A stretch of DNA of 64,000 nucleotides from Rhizobium rhododendri (GTDB lineage: Bacteria; Pseudomonadota; Alphaproteobacteria; Rhizobiales; Rhizobiaceae). This document shows, one piece after another, positions 1-8,963 of the stretch. Position 1 is the stretch's first letter; every line of letters begins with the position of its first letter. The stretch lies in assembly GCF_007000325.2 (NCBI RefSeq), contig NZ_CP117267.1, positions 620,001 to 684,000 of the forward strand, read 5' to 3'. A model generated the notes under the pieces. The model was given only the letters and a program-made list of their open reading frames with translations. It did not search any database and had not been told where the DNA came from. A program made the position numbers and the translations under genes.

Positions 1-1
1 C

Positions 2-403
2 ATCGGCTTCCTGGCGCTGCTTGCCAACCTTGCAACCGTCGTGCTGCTGGTCAACTACAAGGATGGCGATGCCAACGTGCGCTCCGTCTGGCTCTGCTCG
101 CGCAACGATGCCATCGGCAATGTCGTGGTCATGGCAGCAGCTCTCGGCGTCTGGGGCACCAACACAGCCTGGCCGGATCTCGCGGTCGCGGCCGTCATGG
201 CAGGCCTGTTCCTGACCTCTTCGGTGCAGATCCTCAGCCACTCCTGGCGCGAATGGAAAGCAGCCGGAACCGGCGGTGTCGCTGACACCCATGATCACGA
301 AGGTCACGACCATGCCGGCCACAATCATGGGGGCTGCTGCTCTCACGACCACGCCGCCGGCGATAGCCACGACCACAAGCCGGCAGCCGCACACAGCCAT
401 TGA
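2..403 (+). CDS. Cation diffusion facilitator metal transporter, C-terminal part
   Basis: This is the 3' end of a gene that begins before the window; no start is present. The visible 133 residues hold a membrane segment (about 1-18), an Asn-Asp-Ala-Ile-Gly-Asn stretch typical of the fifth helix of CDF transporters, where the Asp helps bind the metal, and a sixth membrane segment (about 59-80). The end is a cytoplasmic tail of about 40 residues very rich in His with one Cys-Cys pair, suited to collecting Zn, Co or Ni ions. CDF pumps exchange divalent metal ions for protons across the inner membrane and export them. The metal cannot be told from the sequence. It converges on the DoxX gene, with a perfect hairpin between. 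Confidence 0.8.
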   Translation: MGFLALLANLATVVLLVNYKDGDANVRSVWLCSRNDAIGNVVVMAAALGVWGTNTAWPDLAVAAVMAGLFLTSSVQILSHSWREWKAAGTGGVADTHDHEGHDHAGHNHGGCCSHDHAAGDSHDHKPAAAHSH

Positions 404-443
404 GGCTGCGGATGTCCCGGATTTAGCCAATTCCCCAAACGAA

Positions 444-477
444 ATCAGCCCATTGCATTTGCGTGCAATGGGCTGAT
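444..477. terminator. Perfect hairpin between convergent genes
   Basis: A 14-bp perfect inverted repeat (444-457 with 464-477) around a 6-nt loop lies between two convergent genes. It lacks a long T run on either side. It may terminate transcription in both directions or protect both mRNA ends. Confidence 0.6.
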
Positions 478-506
478 CCGTGTGTGCAGCTTTCGAATAA
501 CGTCGA

Positions 507-896
507 CTATTCCTGGCGCAGCTTTGCGTCGACGCTGACAGGGCCTGGGCCCGATGTCACGAAGTAGAGGAACAGGAAGCAGAAGACGACGGCAGCATAG
601 CCGCCGTTTTCGGTCGGGAAGAAGCTCTTCGGGAAATGGGCGATGAAGTAGGCAGCCGCCATTTCGCCGCTGAGCACGAAGGCTACGATCCGTGTCTGGA
701 AGCCGATCAGGAACAGGAAGCCGAGGATAAGCTCGATCAGCCCCGCGACCCATGGCAGCGAGCCCTCCGGCGGCATGAAGACGCCGGCGTGGAAATGGAA
801 GATCTTGGCAGTGCCGAACGAAAAGATGACCAGGCCAAAGACGATGCGCAGGAGGCTGAGCACGTAGGGCTGGGCGGAGGATAGTTGCTGTTTCAT
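507..896 (-). CDS. DoxX family membrane protein
   Basis: A 129-residue integral membrane protein. The start at 896 follows a GGAGAAG ribosome-binding site; a longer upstream frame lacks family similarity. It has four hydrophobic segments (about 8-30, 43-62, 66-86, 98-118). The first carries Leu-Arg-Ile-Val-Phe-Gly and the second Gly-Leu-Ile-Glu, both usual in the DoxX/DoxD-like family. Members are linked to quinone, thiosulfate or detoxification chemistry, but the rhizobial ones have no settled function. It lies downstream of the DnaB-like ATPase on the same strand, about 165 bp away with a hairpin between, so it is probably transcribed separately. Confidence 0.8.
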   Translation of the reverse strand: MKQQLSSAQPYVLSLLRIVFGLVIFSFGTAKIFHFHAGVFMPPEGSLPWVAGLIELILGFLFLIGFQTRIVAFVLSGEMAAAYFIAHFPKSFFPTENGGYAAVVFCFLFLYFVTSGPGPVSVDAKLRQE

Positions 897-1041
897 AATC
901 TTCTCCGGTGGTTGGGCTTTGTCGGTTGATGAGCAGCGTCCGCCGATACTCTTGAAAAAAACCCCATAGCGCGACACTCTGCCGCCGCCAAGCCGACCGG
1001 CGGCGACAGACTGTTCACAGGTTCGGCCCCCAGGATCGTCA

Positions 1042-1062
1042 TCCTCGGGCCCGACCCGAGGA
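1042..1062 (-). terminator. Hairpin directly after the DnaB-like ATPase gene
   Basis: An 8-bp stem (1042-1049 with 1055-1062) and 5-nt loop start one base past the stop codon of the ATPase gene. There is no T tract, so it may be an mRNA-end hairpin or a short dispersed palindrome rather than a true intrinsic terminator. Confidence 0.4.
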
Positions 1063-1776
1063 CTAGGCCACGGCCTGCAGCTGCGCCTCGCCATTGTGCA
1101 GGAAGCATGCCTTGGTGAAGAGGCCGAGGTCGACGAGGTTGGGAAGGCGGATATCGGAGATATCCGGCAGGCGCCGGCTCTCGGCATCGAACGAACGGTC
1201 GATCTGCGAGATGAAGCCGAGGACGATGCCTGTCTCCTTCGCAAAACTGCCCAGTGCGGCGATCTGCTCGGAGAGCACGGGTTTTTGGCGGCTCTGGTCG
1301 AGGATCTGCAGGTAGTCGATGATCGCGATCGTTCCAGGCCTGGACCCCGCCAGATGCCGGATGACGTAATCCGCGCTGATATCGTCGGACGTGACGACCT
1401 CCAGCCTGTCGCAATCGGTGCGATCGTCCTTTTCGAGCACGCCGATATGCTTGCGCACCTGCTGCTCCGTCATTTCGAGCGTGAAAAACACCGCCCTTCT
1501 GTCGTCGCTGATGGCATCGACCAGAAGCTGCAGCCCGAGGCTGGTCTTGCCGTGCCCCGGTCGCCCCGCCACCAGCAGCAGGTCGCCGTTCTCGAGCCTC
1601 GACAATATCGTTTCCGACAACGACCTGACGGCCATGCGCGAAGACAGCATGCTCCATCGGGCAAACCCCTCGTCGCGGGCGATCTGGTCCAGCGCCTGGT
1701 TGAGCGGAACGCCAGAGCTCCGGGCCATCAGCTTTGCCCGCCGTTTCAGTTGGAATATGGGTGCAGAAAGTTTCAT
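1063..1776 (-). CDS. Stand-alone DnaB/KaiC-like RecA-fold ATPase
   Basis: A 237-residue protein resembling only the C-terminal motor domain of the replicative helicase DnaB. Visible parts are Walker A GRPGHGKT (71-78), the FFTLEMT strand (97-103) matching the SLEM motif of DnaB, and Walker B IAIID (150-154) followed by YLQIL. The N-terminal primase-interacting domain of DnaB (about 150 residues) is absent, replaced by about 50 residues with a basic helix. Small proteins of this type are often annotated 'DNA helicase' in rhizobia. Whether it unwinds DNA is unknown, since the domain alone may only bind ATP and nucleic acid. It is not next to replication genes. Confidence 0.75.
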   Translation of the reverse strand: MKLSAPIFQLKRRAKLMARSSGVPLNQALDQIARDEGFARWSMLSSRMAVRSLSETILSRLENGDLLLVAGRPGHGKTSLGLQLLVDAISDDRRAVFFTLEMTEQQVRKHIGVLEKDDRTDCDRLEVVTSDDISADYVIRHLAGSRPGTIAIIDYLQILDQSRQKPVLSEQIAALGSFAKETGIVLGFISQIDRSFDAESRRLPDISDIRLPNLVDLGLFTKACFLHNGEAQLQAVA

Positions 1777-1977
1777 GCGTAACCTCCATCACGAGCCGAA
1801 AACGCAACCCCTCCGCATGCGATGCCCGAACAGATGGTTCGATGAACGTTTGTCACCCTGCATGTATGATGCTTCCCCGAATGGAGGGGGGAGGCGTGGG
1901 CCTAGCCTGATCCAAAGACTAGCCACCGCCGTGAGTCGCGGCAAGCGCAAATGCGGCTGATCTCAGGCTCGGCCAAC

Positions 1978-3174
1978 TCAGCCCGCCCATGGCTCGAACG
2001 GGTCGGGAAGATCGCGCCAGCTTTCGGGCGTGAAGGCATCGGCTTGTATCAGGCAGGCATCGAGCTGCTGCCTGATCCAGACTTCGTCCATCGGATCGGC
2101 GCCGATGAAGACGATTTCCTGCCGGCGATCGCCCCAGACCGGGTCTATATAGGTTTCCATCAGCCGCACGGTTTCCGCATCCTGCGGCCAGCGCTCGCGT
2201 GGCAGCGATGCCCACCAGAGACCCATGTTCGCGGTTCGAACCATGGCACCCGCCTGGCTGAGTTCGCCCACATGGTTCGTACGCGTCGCCAGCCAGAAGA
2301 ATCCTTTCGAGCGCACGACGCCCGGCCATGGGCGATCCAGAAATGCGCGCAGTCTTGCGGGGTCGAAGGGGCGCTTTTCGCGATAGACGAAGGAGCGGAT
2401 GCCATATTCCGCAGTTTCCGGAATATGGTCTTTGAAGCCATGAAGCTCCTTGAACCAGAGCGGGTTCGTCTCGGCTTTTTCGATGTTGAACAGGCCGGTT
2501 CCAAGAACGTCGCCGGGAGCAACCGCACCGAAATCCGCCTCGATCAGGCGTGCATCCGGATTGAGCCCGACGATGATCTTCCTCGCAGCATCGCGCTGCG
2601 CCTCCGTTGCGCTGCCGACCTTGTTGAGGACGACCACGTCGGCAAATTCGATCTGCTCGACCAGCAGGTCGACAATCGTCCGATTATCTTCCTCGCCCGC
2701 CGTTTCGCCCCTATCGGCGAGGAAATCGGAAGATCCATAATCCTTGAGCAGGTTGGCAGCGTCGACGACGGTCACCATCGTGTCGAGCCTGGCGATATCG
2801 GAGAGGCTTTCGCCGGCTTCGTCGCGGAATTCAAAAGTCGTGGCAACCGGCAGCGGCTCGGCAATGCCGGTGGATTCGATAAGCAGATAGTCAAAGCGAC
2901 CTTGCTCGGCGAGCTGGCGAACCTCTTTCAGCAGGTCGTCGCGTAGTGTGCAGCAGATGCAGCCGTTGGTCATCTCAACCAGTTGCTCATCGGTACGCGA
3001 AAGATTGGCACCTCCATCCCGCACCAGCGCCGCATCGATGTTGACCTCGCTCATGTCGTTGACGATCACCGCAACCCGCATTCCCTCACGGTTTCCGAGG
3101 ATATGATTGAGCAAAGTGGTCTTGCCGGCACCAAGGAAGCCGGACAGGACGGTAACAGGAAGTCTCGAATTCAT
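1978..3174 (-). CDS. zigA: ZigA-type zinc metallochaperone GTPase (COG0523)
   Basis: A 398-residue G3E-family P-loop GTPase. The P-loop GFLGAGKTT is at 12-20 and the metal-binding Cys-Ile-Cys-Cys motif at 72-75 of the N-terminal CobW/HypB/UreG domain; a CobW C-terminal domain fills roughly residues 270-390. Proteins of this group are induced by zinc starvation and are thought to deliver zinc to client enzymes. I chose the ATG at 3174, which has a GGGG sequence 8 bases upstream; a TTG at 3186 is in frame but less likely. A GTTATAAC palindrome just upstream suggests Zur control. The guanine-recognition motif reads Asn-Lys-Val-Gly rather than Asn-Lys-x-Asp. Confidence 0.88.
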   Translation of the reverse strand: MNSRLPVTVLSGFLGAGKTTLLNHILGNREGMRVAVIVNDMSEVNIDAALVRDGGANLSRTDEQLVEMTNGCICCTLRDDLLKEVRQLAEQGRFDYLLIESTGIAEPLPVATTFEFRDEAGESLSDIARLDTMVTVVDAANLLKDYGSSDFLADRGETAGEEDNRTIVDLLVEQIEFADVVVLNKVGSATEAQRDAARKIIVGLNPDARLIEADFGAVAPGDVLGTGLFNIEKAETNPLWFKELHGFKDHIPETAEYGIRSFVYREKRPFDPARLRAFLDRPWPGVVRSKGFFWLATRTNHVGELSQAGAMVRTANMGLWWASLPRERWPQDAETVRLMETYIDPVWGDRRQEIVFIGADPMDEVWIRQQLDACLIQADAFTPESWRDLPDPFEPWAG

Positions 3175-3188
3175 TGCTAACCCCAATA

Positions 3189-3204
3189 CACGTTATAACA
3201 TTAC
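3189..3204 (-). promoter_or_regulatory. Candidate Zur operator upstream of zigA
   Basis: The 8-bp palindrome GTTATAAC (3192-3199) lies in an AT-rich stretch 18-25 bases before the zigA ATG. This core resembles Zur-binding sites before zinc-uptake and zinc-sparing genes, and its position would block RNA polymerase. The outer arms are only partly symmetrical, so the call leans on gene context. Confidence 0.45.
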
Positions 3205-3711
3205 AATAATTTTGCCTGGAATTTTGTCAAGCACGTTCCGGTGGGAGGAGGGGTCGTCTCGCGGTTTGGCGCCAATGACTGTCCGGCGGTAGAGCAATTC
3301 GAAGCCCACGACCCGTAGGTCTTTCAGCCCTCGCAGAGATCGACCGTACGATATCATAACAATCGGAAGTGGTATTCAACATGCTGGACTAGGTCACAGA
3401 CAGTATAACCACGGCTATTCGCTCGTTCGGTCAAATGCCTGCGGGTTTGACTGGCCGCGCGGGTTGATGTGCTGATCTACATGGGCTGACGTTGATACTG
3501 CGGAATGCGCGTTGAACTCTGTACTCGTCTCAGGCATCGGGTTGAGGGGCCGCTTTGGCTCGTATTGGAATTCAGGCGCTAATGTGTTTACTCGAGGGTC
3601 AAAGAAGCTCTTGTCTGACGCGGACATTCGGCTTCTCTTCAAGCGTGACGTTGATAACGTTGCGCAAAAATTGTAAAGCTTGAGTACCAATAACTGGCGG
3701 CGGGAGTATGG
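3205..3711. other. Intergenic stretch without a supported gene
   Basis: About 500 bases between zigA and the next gene, with lower GC than the flanks. Open frames here are short and lack ribosome-binding sites or recognisable motifs. It must contain the promoter of zigA (right-to-left) and probably that of the small membrane protein at 3712. No repeat or hairpin stands out. Confidence 0.5.
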
Positions 3712-4038
3712 ATGCGGTTTAATTTCATTGCTGCAGTCATAGTTTGTGCAGTGGCATTGCTCATAGCTTTGGACAGGCGCTGGACTTTGAGAAAGACGCG
3801 TCATTGGCGTCCGACGATGGCTACGGTTACCGCGTCTCGCACCCGGCTCATTGGTGACTCAAGCGATGTTTTTGTCGATGTTGCATTTCTTTTCAACGGG
3901 TCGAACGCCTACGCCCGGAACCTGGCGACGAAAGGAAACAGCTTGGCAGATTATCCTTGCGGACACCAAATTCGGCTCTTGGTAGACCCGAATAATTCTT
4001 CCAAATGTACATTGGAAGAGCTTGTTCAAGCGCCGTAG
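3712..4038 (+). CDS. Small membrane protein, DUF3592-like
   Basis: A 108-residue protein with an N-terminal membrane helix (about 4-20) followed by a basic stretch and a soluble region whose pattern resembles DUF3592: a beta-rich segment, a 'YPCGHQIRLLVDPNN' stretch similar to the usual YPxGxxVxVxYDPxxP signature, then a short tail. The start has GGGAG closely upstream. Function is unknown. Base composition is less GC-rich than the surrounding genes and no neighbour gives a clue. Confidence 0.6.
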   Translation: MRFNFIAAVIVCAVALLIALDRRWTLRKTRHWRPTMATVTASRTRLIGDSSDVFVDVAFLFNGSNAYARNLATKGNSLADYPCGHQIRLLVDPNNSSKCTLEELVQAP

Positions 4039-4196
4039 CCGACTCTCCTTTGCCTCCCCCAAAACCACCCGCACACCTCGCAAGACCTATCGCACCCGCT
4101 TACCCCTCCCATCAAAATTCCGTCGCTTGACCCATCGCCATCGGGATGATCTGCCATAGATGGGGAGTTAGCGACTAGGAGCGAAAGGACGGAAAA

Positions 4197-4490
4197 ATGA
4201 GTGCTTATGTGGTTTTCGTGCGCGACCGGATTACCGATCCGGAAGAATTCGCGACTTATGGCAAGATGGCGCCGCGGGCGGCTGAGGGGCGTGAGATGAA
4301 GCCGCTGGCCTTCTACGGGGCGGTGAAGACGCTGGAGGGCGATGCAGTCGACGGGTCCGTCATCCTCGAGTTTCCGACCATGGAGGCGGCGCAGGACTGG
4401 TACGACAGCCCGCTCTACCAGGAAGCCGTCCAGCACCGCTTCAAGGGTGCCGATTATCGCGTCTTCGTCGTCGAAGGCGTCGCCGGTTGA
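4197..4490 (+). CDS. DUF1330 domain protein
   Basis: A 97-residue protein covering one complete DUF1330 (dimeric alpha-beta barrel) domain. Typical features are the start 'AYVVFVRDRITDPEEFATY', a central strand ending in 'VILEFPTMEAAQDWYDSPLYQ', and a closing 'YRVFVVEG'. Members resemble small stress-response and monooxygenase-like dimers, but their biochemical role is unknown. A purine-rich GGAGCGAAAGGACGG sequence precedes the ATG. It stands alone, with about 160 bp on each side. Confidence 0.8.
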   Translation: MSAYVVFVRDRITDPEEFATYGKMAPRAAEGREMKPLAFYGAVKTLEGDAVDGSVILEFPTMEAAQDWYDSPLYQEAVQHRFKGADYRVFVVEGVAG

Positions 4491-4658
4491 TCGGTGACGA
4501 CGGGCGGGTGTCCCTGATGTTCGCCTTTTGGCAACCGTTGAAATTTGCGTAGCGGGGCGGGTGCTTGGGAAAACTACGTCCACCCGTGCGCCACCTGCGC
4601 CAGACCCGCGCCATATTCCCTCGTTAGGTGGGGGAATACGAACCTTTCGGAGTAAAGC

Positions 4659-5639
4659 ATGCCTGCATCCATCACCCGTCGCCTGCTTCTGGGCTCGGCT
4701 ATTCTCGGCCCCATGGCGGCCCTGCTGCCGCAGCAATTGATGGCGCAAACAACCCCGCCGCCCGTCGTGCCGCAAGACCCGACGCCCCCCGTGCCGGAAC
4801 AGCCGGCGCCGCCCTCCGACAAGACCGAGGAGGATGCCGGCGCCCAGCTTGCAGCGCTCGAAAAGCGCACCGGCGGCCGGCTTGGCGTCGCCGTTCTCGA
4901 CACCGAAACCAATATCTCGCTCGGCAACCGCGAGACGGAACGCTTTCCGATGTTCAGCACCTGGAAGGCGCTTGCGGCAGGCTTCGTGCTTGCCCGTGTC
5001 GACCAGGGCAAGGAAAAGCTCGATCGCCGCGTCAGCTTCGGCAAGGAGGCGCTCGTTGCCTATTCGCCGGTCGCTGAAAAGCACGCGGGCACCGATGGCA
5101 TGACCATTGCGGAATTGTGCGAGGCGGCAATCACCGTCAGCGACAACACTGCCGCCAATCTTCTCCTCGACAGCTTCGGCGGCCCGGCGGCGCTCACCGA
5201 CTGGCTGCGCACGACCGGCGATACCGAAACCCGCCTGGACCGCCGCGAGCCGGAATTGAACGAGGCGAAGAAGGACGATCCGCGCGACACCACGACACCG
5301 GATGCGATGCTCGACACGCTCGGCCTCTTGACCCTCGGCAACACGCTGTCGGATGCCTCGAGTACGATGCTGACGGGCTGGCTGGTCGCTGCCACCACGG
5401 GCAAGGATCGCCTGCGCGCCGGCCTGCCGGCGGAATGGAAGGTAGGCGACAAGACCGGCACCGGGGCTCAAGGCATGGCCGCAGACATCGCCATCGTCTG
5501 GCCGCCCGAGCGCGGCCCCATCCTGGTGGCCGCCTACATCGCTGATGCAACGGCACCGACGGCCGAGATCAACGCCGTGTTTGCGGAGATCGGAAAAATG
5601 GTCGCCGGCATGGTCGGCAGTTCGGCCGAAGAGCAGTAA
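4659..5639 (+). CDS. bla: Class A beta-lactamase
   Basis: A 326-residue secreted serine beta-lactamase that opens the beta-lactam ring in the periplasm. All class A signatures are present: active-site STWK (Ser100 and Lys103), SDN (161-163), EPELN (197-201, with the deacylating Glu197) and KTG (265-267). The N-terminus has a twin-arginine-like 'SITRRLLLGS' and a hydrophobic stretch, so Tat export is plausible. An unusual Pro-rich linker (about residues 32-55) separates the signal from the enzyme and makes the protein about 35 residues longer than common class A enzymes. No AmpR-type regulator is adjacent. A strong hairpin follows the gene. Confidence 0.92.
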   Translation: MPASITRRLLLGSAILGPMAALLPQQLMAQTTPPPVVPQDPTPPVPEQPAPPSDKTEEDAGAQLAALEKRTGGRLGVAVLDTETNISLGNRETERFPMFSTWKALAAGFVLARVDQGKEKLDRRVSFGKEALVAYSPVAEKHAGTDGMTIAELCEAAITVSDNTAANLLLDSFGGPAALTDWLRTTGDTETRLDRREPELNEAKKDDPRDTTTPDAMLDTLGLLTLGNTLSDASSTMLTGWLVAATTGKDRLRAGLPAEWKVGDKTGTGAQGMAADIAIVWPPERGPILVAAYIADATAPTAEINAVFAEIGKMVAGMVGSSAEEQ

Positions 5640-5656
5640 GTACTGTAAATTCAAAG

Positions 5657-5690
5657 CGCTACGGGAGAGATGCGAATCTCTCCCGTAGCG
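5657..5690. terminator. Bidirectional hairpin between bla and the acidic protein gene
   Basis: A perfect 14-bp stem (5657-5670 with 5677-5690) and 6-nt loop sit between two convergent genes. No T run is present on either side. Length and position suggest a shared transcription end. Confidence 0.65.
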
Positions 5691-5713
5691 ACTTCACCTG
5701 ATGAATGCGGCAA

Positions 5714-6232
5714 TCAGCCGAGTGAAACCGCAGCGCTTCCGCCGTCGCTTTCGTCCTCGCCTGCAGCGGACGTGCTGGCGCCTGCCTGCTGCTTTATCTG
5801 GCTGGCGATCTGGTCGTTGATGGCCTTCTGCTGGTCGGCCGGCAGTTGCGAGAACTGCTCTTCCGTCATGTTCTGCTGTTCCAGATATTGCGAGCGGATC
5901 TTGTCCGCCGGCGTCATGTCCGCCCATCTGGAGAACTGCGACAGGATATCGTCGTCATCGTCAGAACCGGCAGCGCTGCCGCTGTCCGTCGCATCCGTGC
6001 CGTCGGCGGTTGCCGCAGTGGTCGCATCGGTGGTCGATCCGCCCGACTGGCTCTGCCAGAAGAAGGATGAAATCGAGTTGGCAACGCCGGCGCTGCTGAT
6101 TGACGGTGCGGTCTTCTTCTCGCTGCTGTCTTCGTCGTCGGGCAACACGAAGGGCGTGTCGTCGTCGGAGTCCGTATAGGACTGGCTGAGGAGCGGCGCA
6201 CTGTAACTGCTTTGGCTGCTGTGTACCTTCAT
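5714..6232 (-). CDS. Acidic Ser/Asp-rich hypothetical protein
   Basis: A 172-residue protein of unknown function. The ATG at 6232 has AGGAG 9 bases upstream; a longer frame was rejected. The N-terminal half is rich in Ser, Thr and Asp, with two acidic patches including five consecutive Asp near residue 105, and looks disordered. The second half has a more regular pattern (about 108-155: WADMTPADKIRSQYLEQQNM, then repeated Gln-rich helices) that may fold as helices. There is no signal peptide or membrane segment. It lies downstream of gcd on the same strand, but an intrinsic terminator separates them, so it is probably its own unit. Confidence 0.6.
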   Translation of the reverse strand: MKVHSSQSSYSAPLLSQSYTDSDDDTPFVLPDDEDSSEKKTAPSISSAGVANSISSFFWQSQSGGSTTDATTAATADGTDATDSGSAAGSDDDDDILSQFSRWADMTPADKIRSQYLEQQNMTEEQFSQLPADQQKAINDQIASQIKQQAGASTSAAGEDESDGGSAAVSLG

Positions 6233-6311
6233 GATCGTATCTCCTGAAATCTGATGTCCACCCTGCCACGGCAAACCTGTCCGGGCCTTGTGGCTCAGGG
6301 CGTCCCGCCAC

Positions 6312-6342
6312 AAAAAACTCCCCGTCGTTGCCAACGAGGAGT
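6312..6342 (-). terminator. Intrinsic terminator of gcd
   Basis: Read on the minus strand, a GC-rich stem-loop (arms around 6317-6328 and 6332-6342) is followed by six T (6312-6317 on the plus strand are A). This is a standard rho-independent terminator about 30 bp past the gcd stop. Confidence 0.8.
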
Positions 6343-6372
6343 CGATGATTTCTGGCGATAGCGACGCCTGCG

Positions 6373-8709
6373 TTATGGCAGCGTATAGGCCATGACGTAG
6401 TCGCCGGGCTTGGTGCCGATGGATCCATGGCCCCCGGCGACGATCAGCACATACTGCTTGTTGTCGCCTGCCGTGTAGGTCATCGGCGTCGACTGGCCGC
6501 CGGCGGGAAGGCGGCCCTTCCAGAGCACCTTGCCGGTGGTCAGGTCGTAGCCGCGGATATAGTTGTCAACCGCTGCTCCCATGAACACGACGCCACCCTT
6601 GGTAATCATCGGGCCGCCGATGCCGGGAACGCCGACATTGAAGGCCAGCGGCAGTGGCGTCATGTCGCGCGTCGTGCCGTTCTTGTGCTTGTAGACGGTC
6701 TTGCCGGTCTTCAGGTCGACGCCGGCGACATAGCCCCATGGCGGAGCCTGGCAGGGGATCTTCAGCGGGCCGAGGAACGGACCCATGAAGACGCCGTAAG
6801 GCGCGCCGTCGTTGCGGTTGAGACCCTGTTCGCTGCCTTTCTGGTCCTGACCCTTCGGCGGGATCTGGCTGGCCGGAACGAGCTGCGAGGTGAAGGCGAG
6901 GTAGGTCGGCATGCCGAACATCACCTGGCGTTCCGGATCGACGGCAACGCTGCCCCAGTTAAAGGTACCGAAGTTGCCGGGATAGATCAGCGATCCCTGC
7001 AGCGATGGCGGCGTATAGCGGCCTTCATAGCGCAGTTCGTGGAACTTGATGCGGCAGGCGAGCTGGTCGAACAGCGAGACCCCCCACATGTCCTTCTCCT
7101 GCAGTGGCGGCGGGCTGAACGTCAGGTCGGAAATCGGCTGCGTCGGCGATGCATGATCCTCGGGGATCGTGCCGCCCGGAGCAGGGATCTCCTTGAACGG
7201 GATGACGGGCGCGCCGGTGCGCCGGTCGAGCACGTAGATATCGCCCTGCTTGGTCGCGCCGACGAGCGCCGGAACGGTGGTGCCATCCTTCTGGGTGATA
7301 TCGATCAGCGACGGTTGAGCCGGCACGTCCATGTCCCAGAGGTCGTGGTGGACGAACTGCTGGACCCATTTGACCTGGCCGGTGGCAAGATCGAGGGCTG
7401 CGATCGACGACGAGAACTTCTCGACGCTCGGGCTGCGGCCCATGCCGAGCTGGTCCGGCACCTTGTTGCCGAGCGGCACGTAGATGAGGCCGAGGGCTTC
7501 GTCGGCGCTGGAGACCGACCAGCTGTTCGGAGAGTTCGTGGTGTAGGTCTGGCCGGCAGGCAGGGGCGTCGTCACGTCAGGATTGCCGCTGTCGAAATTC
7601 CACACCAGGGCGCCGGTGTTGATGTCGAACGCGCGGATGACGCCGGATGGCTCCTGCGTCGAGTAGTTGTCGTTGACGGCACCACCGACGATGATCATGC
7701 CCTTGGCGACGACAGGCGGCGAAGTCGAGTAGTAGTAGCCGGCCGGATTGTACTTCATGCCCTGGCCGAGATCGAGCGTACCCTTGTTGGCGAACGTCTC
7801 GCAGACCTTGCCGTTGGCGGCATCCAGCGCGATCAGGCGGGCATCCGAGGTCGGCAGGTAGACGCGCTCGGCGCAGGCCGAGCCGGGCTGGGCGGCCACG
7901 TCGTGATAATAGCTGACGCCGCGGCAGGTCTGGTGCTGGCGGTTCGGGTTCATGCCGGAATTGGGGTCGTAGCGCCATTTCTCCTTGCCCGAGGCGGCAT
8001 CCAGCGCGATGGCCAGATTGTGCGGCGTGCAGAGATAGAGGCTGTCGCCGACTTTCAGTGGCGTCACCTGATAGGTGGTTTCGCCGACGTCGTCCGGGCG
8101 CTTCACATCGCCGGTCTGGTACTGCCAGGCGAGCTTCAGGTCGGCGACATTGGCCGGCGTGATCTGGGCAAGCGGAGAGTAGCGCTGGCCGTATGGCGTG
8201 CGGCCGTACTGGTGCCATTCGCCATCGGGCATGTCGCCACCCGTCGGAGCCGTGGCGGCAACTTCTGTCGGCAGGCTGCCTGCCAGATCATGCGGATCTG
8301 TGGTCATCGAATAGCCGGCGACGAGCACGGCGATAATGACCGGAATGGCAAGAGGCCAGGGGTTGGCGCCATAGGTATGGCCGGTTGGGCTGCGGAAGCC
8401 AAGCGGCTTCCGGATCCAGGGTGTCAGCAGCCAGAGGCCAAGCACGATGATCAGTCCGCCGCGCGGCCCGAGTTGCCACCAGTCGAAGCCGACTTCCCAG
8501 ACCGCCCAGCCAAGTGCTGCCAGAACGAGGACGGCATAGACCCAGAGAGCGGACGAACGGCGCATCCACAGCAGGACGCCGGTGACGATGAACATCACAC
8601 CGGCAAACAGGTAGAAGGGACTGCCGCCAAGGGCAACCAGCCAGCCTCCGCCGCCACCGAGCGCAAGCCCGATCAAAATGAAAAGAAGGGAGGTAATCGT
8701 GACCGCCAT
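6373..8709 (-). CDS. gcd: Membrane-bound PQQ-dependent glucose dehydrogenase
   Basis: A 778-residue quinoprotein that oxidises glucose to gluconolactone on the periplasmic side and passes electrons to ubiquinone. The first 140 or so residues form five membrane helices, followed by a long eight-bladed propeller domain binding PQQ (quinate and shikimate dehydrogenases are close relatives). Visible family features include 'DGEWHQYGRTPYGQRYSPL' near the start of the propeller and a C-terminal 'VLIVAGGHGSIGTKPGDY'. The start at 8709 has GGAG nine bases upstream. In rhizobia this enzyme acidifies the surroundings and can dissolve mineral phosphate. A group II intron lies about 230 bp before its start. 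Confidence 0.92.
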   Translation of the reverse strand: MAVTITSLLFILIGLALGGGGGWLVALGGSPFYLFAGVMFIVTGVLLWMRRSSALWVYAVLVLAALGWAVWEVGFDWWQLGPRGGLIIVLGLWLLTPWIRKPLGFRSPTGHTYGANPWPLAIPVIIAVLVAGYSMTTDPHDLAGSLPTEVAATAPTGGDMPDGEWHQYGRTPYGQRYSPLAQITPANVADLKLAWQYQTGDVKRPDDVGETTYQVTPLKVGDSLYLCTPHNLAIALDAASGKEKWRYDPNSGMNPNRQHQTCRGVSYYHDVAAQPGSACAERVYLPTSDARLIALDAANGKVCETFANKGTLDLGQGMKYNPAGYYYSTSPPVVAKGMIIVGGAVNDNYSTQEPSGVIRAFDINTGALVWNFDSGNPDVTTPLPAGQTYTTNSPNSWSVSSADEALGLIYVPLGNKVPDQLGMGRSPSVEKFSSSIAALDLATGQVKWVQQFVHHDLWDMDVPAQPSLIDITQKDGTTVPALVGATKQGDIYVLDRRTGAPVIPFKEIPAPGGTIPEDHASPTQPISDLTFSPPPLQEKDMWGVSLFDQLACRIKFHELRYEGRYTPPSLQGSLIYPGNFGTFNWGSVAVDPERQVMFGMPTYLAFTSQLVPASQIPPKGQDQKGSEQGLNRNDGAPYGVFMGPFLGPLKIPCQAPPWGYVAGVDLKTGKTVYKHKNGTTRDMTPLPLAFNVGVPGIGGPMITKGGVVFMGAAVDNYIRGYDLTTGKVLWKGRLPAGGQSTPMTYTAGDNKQYVLIVAGGHGSIGTKPGDYVMAYTLP

Positions 8710-8963
8710 CGAGCAATCTCCGCTGAGAGGGAGCCGCGCCGCCGGAGAGCGCGCACGGCATGTGGGGCCGAAAGCCGGCCCTGTCAGCGACGCAGATAGC
8801 GTGTCATCCGTGCCTTTCAATAGCCACAATCAAAATAAGGTAGCCTGGCTATGTATTTTGCTGTCCACCTGTTTGAAATCGGCACGTCATGTGCCAGAGG
8901 TCTTTATGCGAAAACGTGTCGGAAATTGGCGCTTAGTGCGGCTGCAAAGCCGATGAAAGATAG

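Noticed and set aside
3415..3804. 129-residue minus-strand frame after zigA
   Set aside because: Overlaps the start of a better-supported plus-strand gene and has no recognised motif.
4026..5654. 542-residue open frame opposite the beta-lactamase
   Set aside because: All beta-lactamase motifs are on the plus strand; this frame has no motif of its own.
6427..8799. 790-residue open frame on the strand opposite gcd
   Set aside because: It has no family motif or ribosome-binding site and lies fully antisense to a well-supported gene; high GC makes such frames common.
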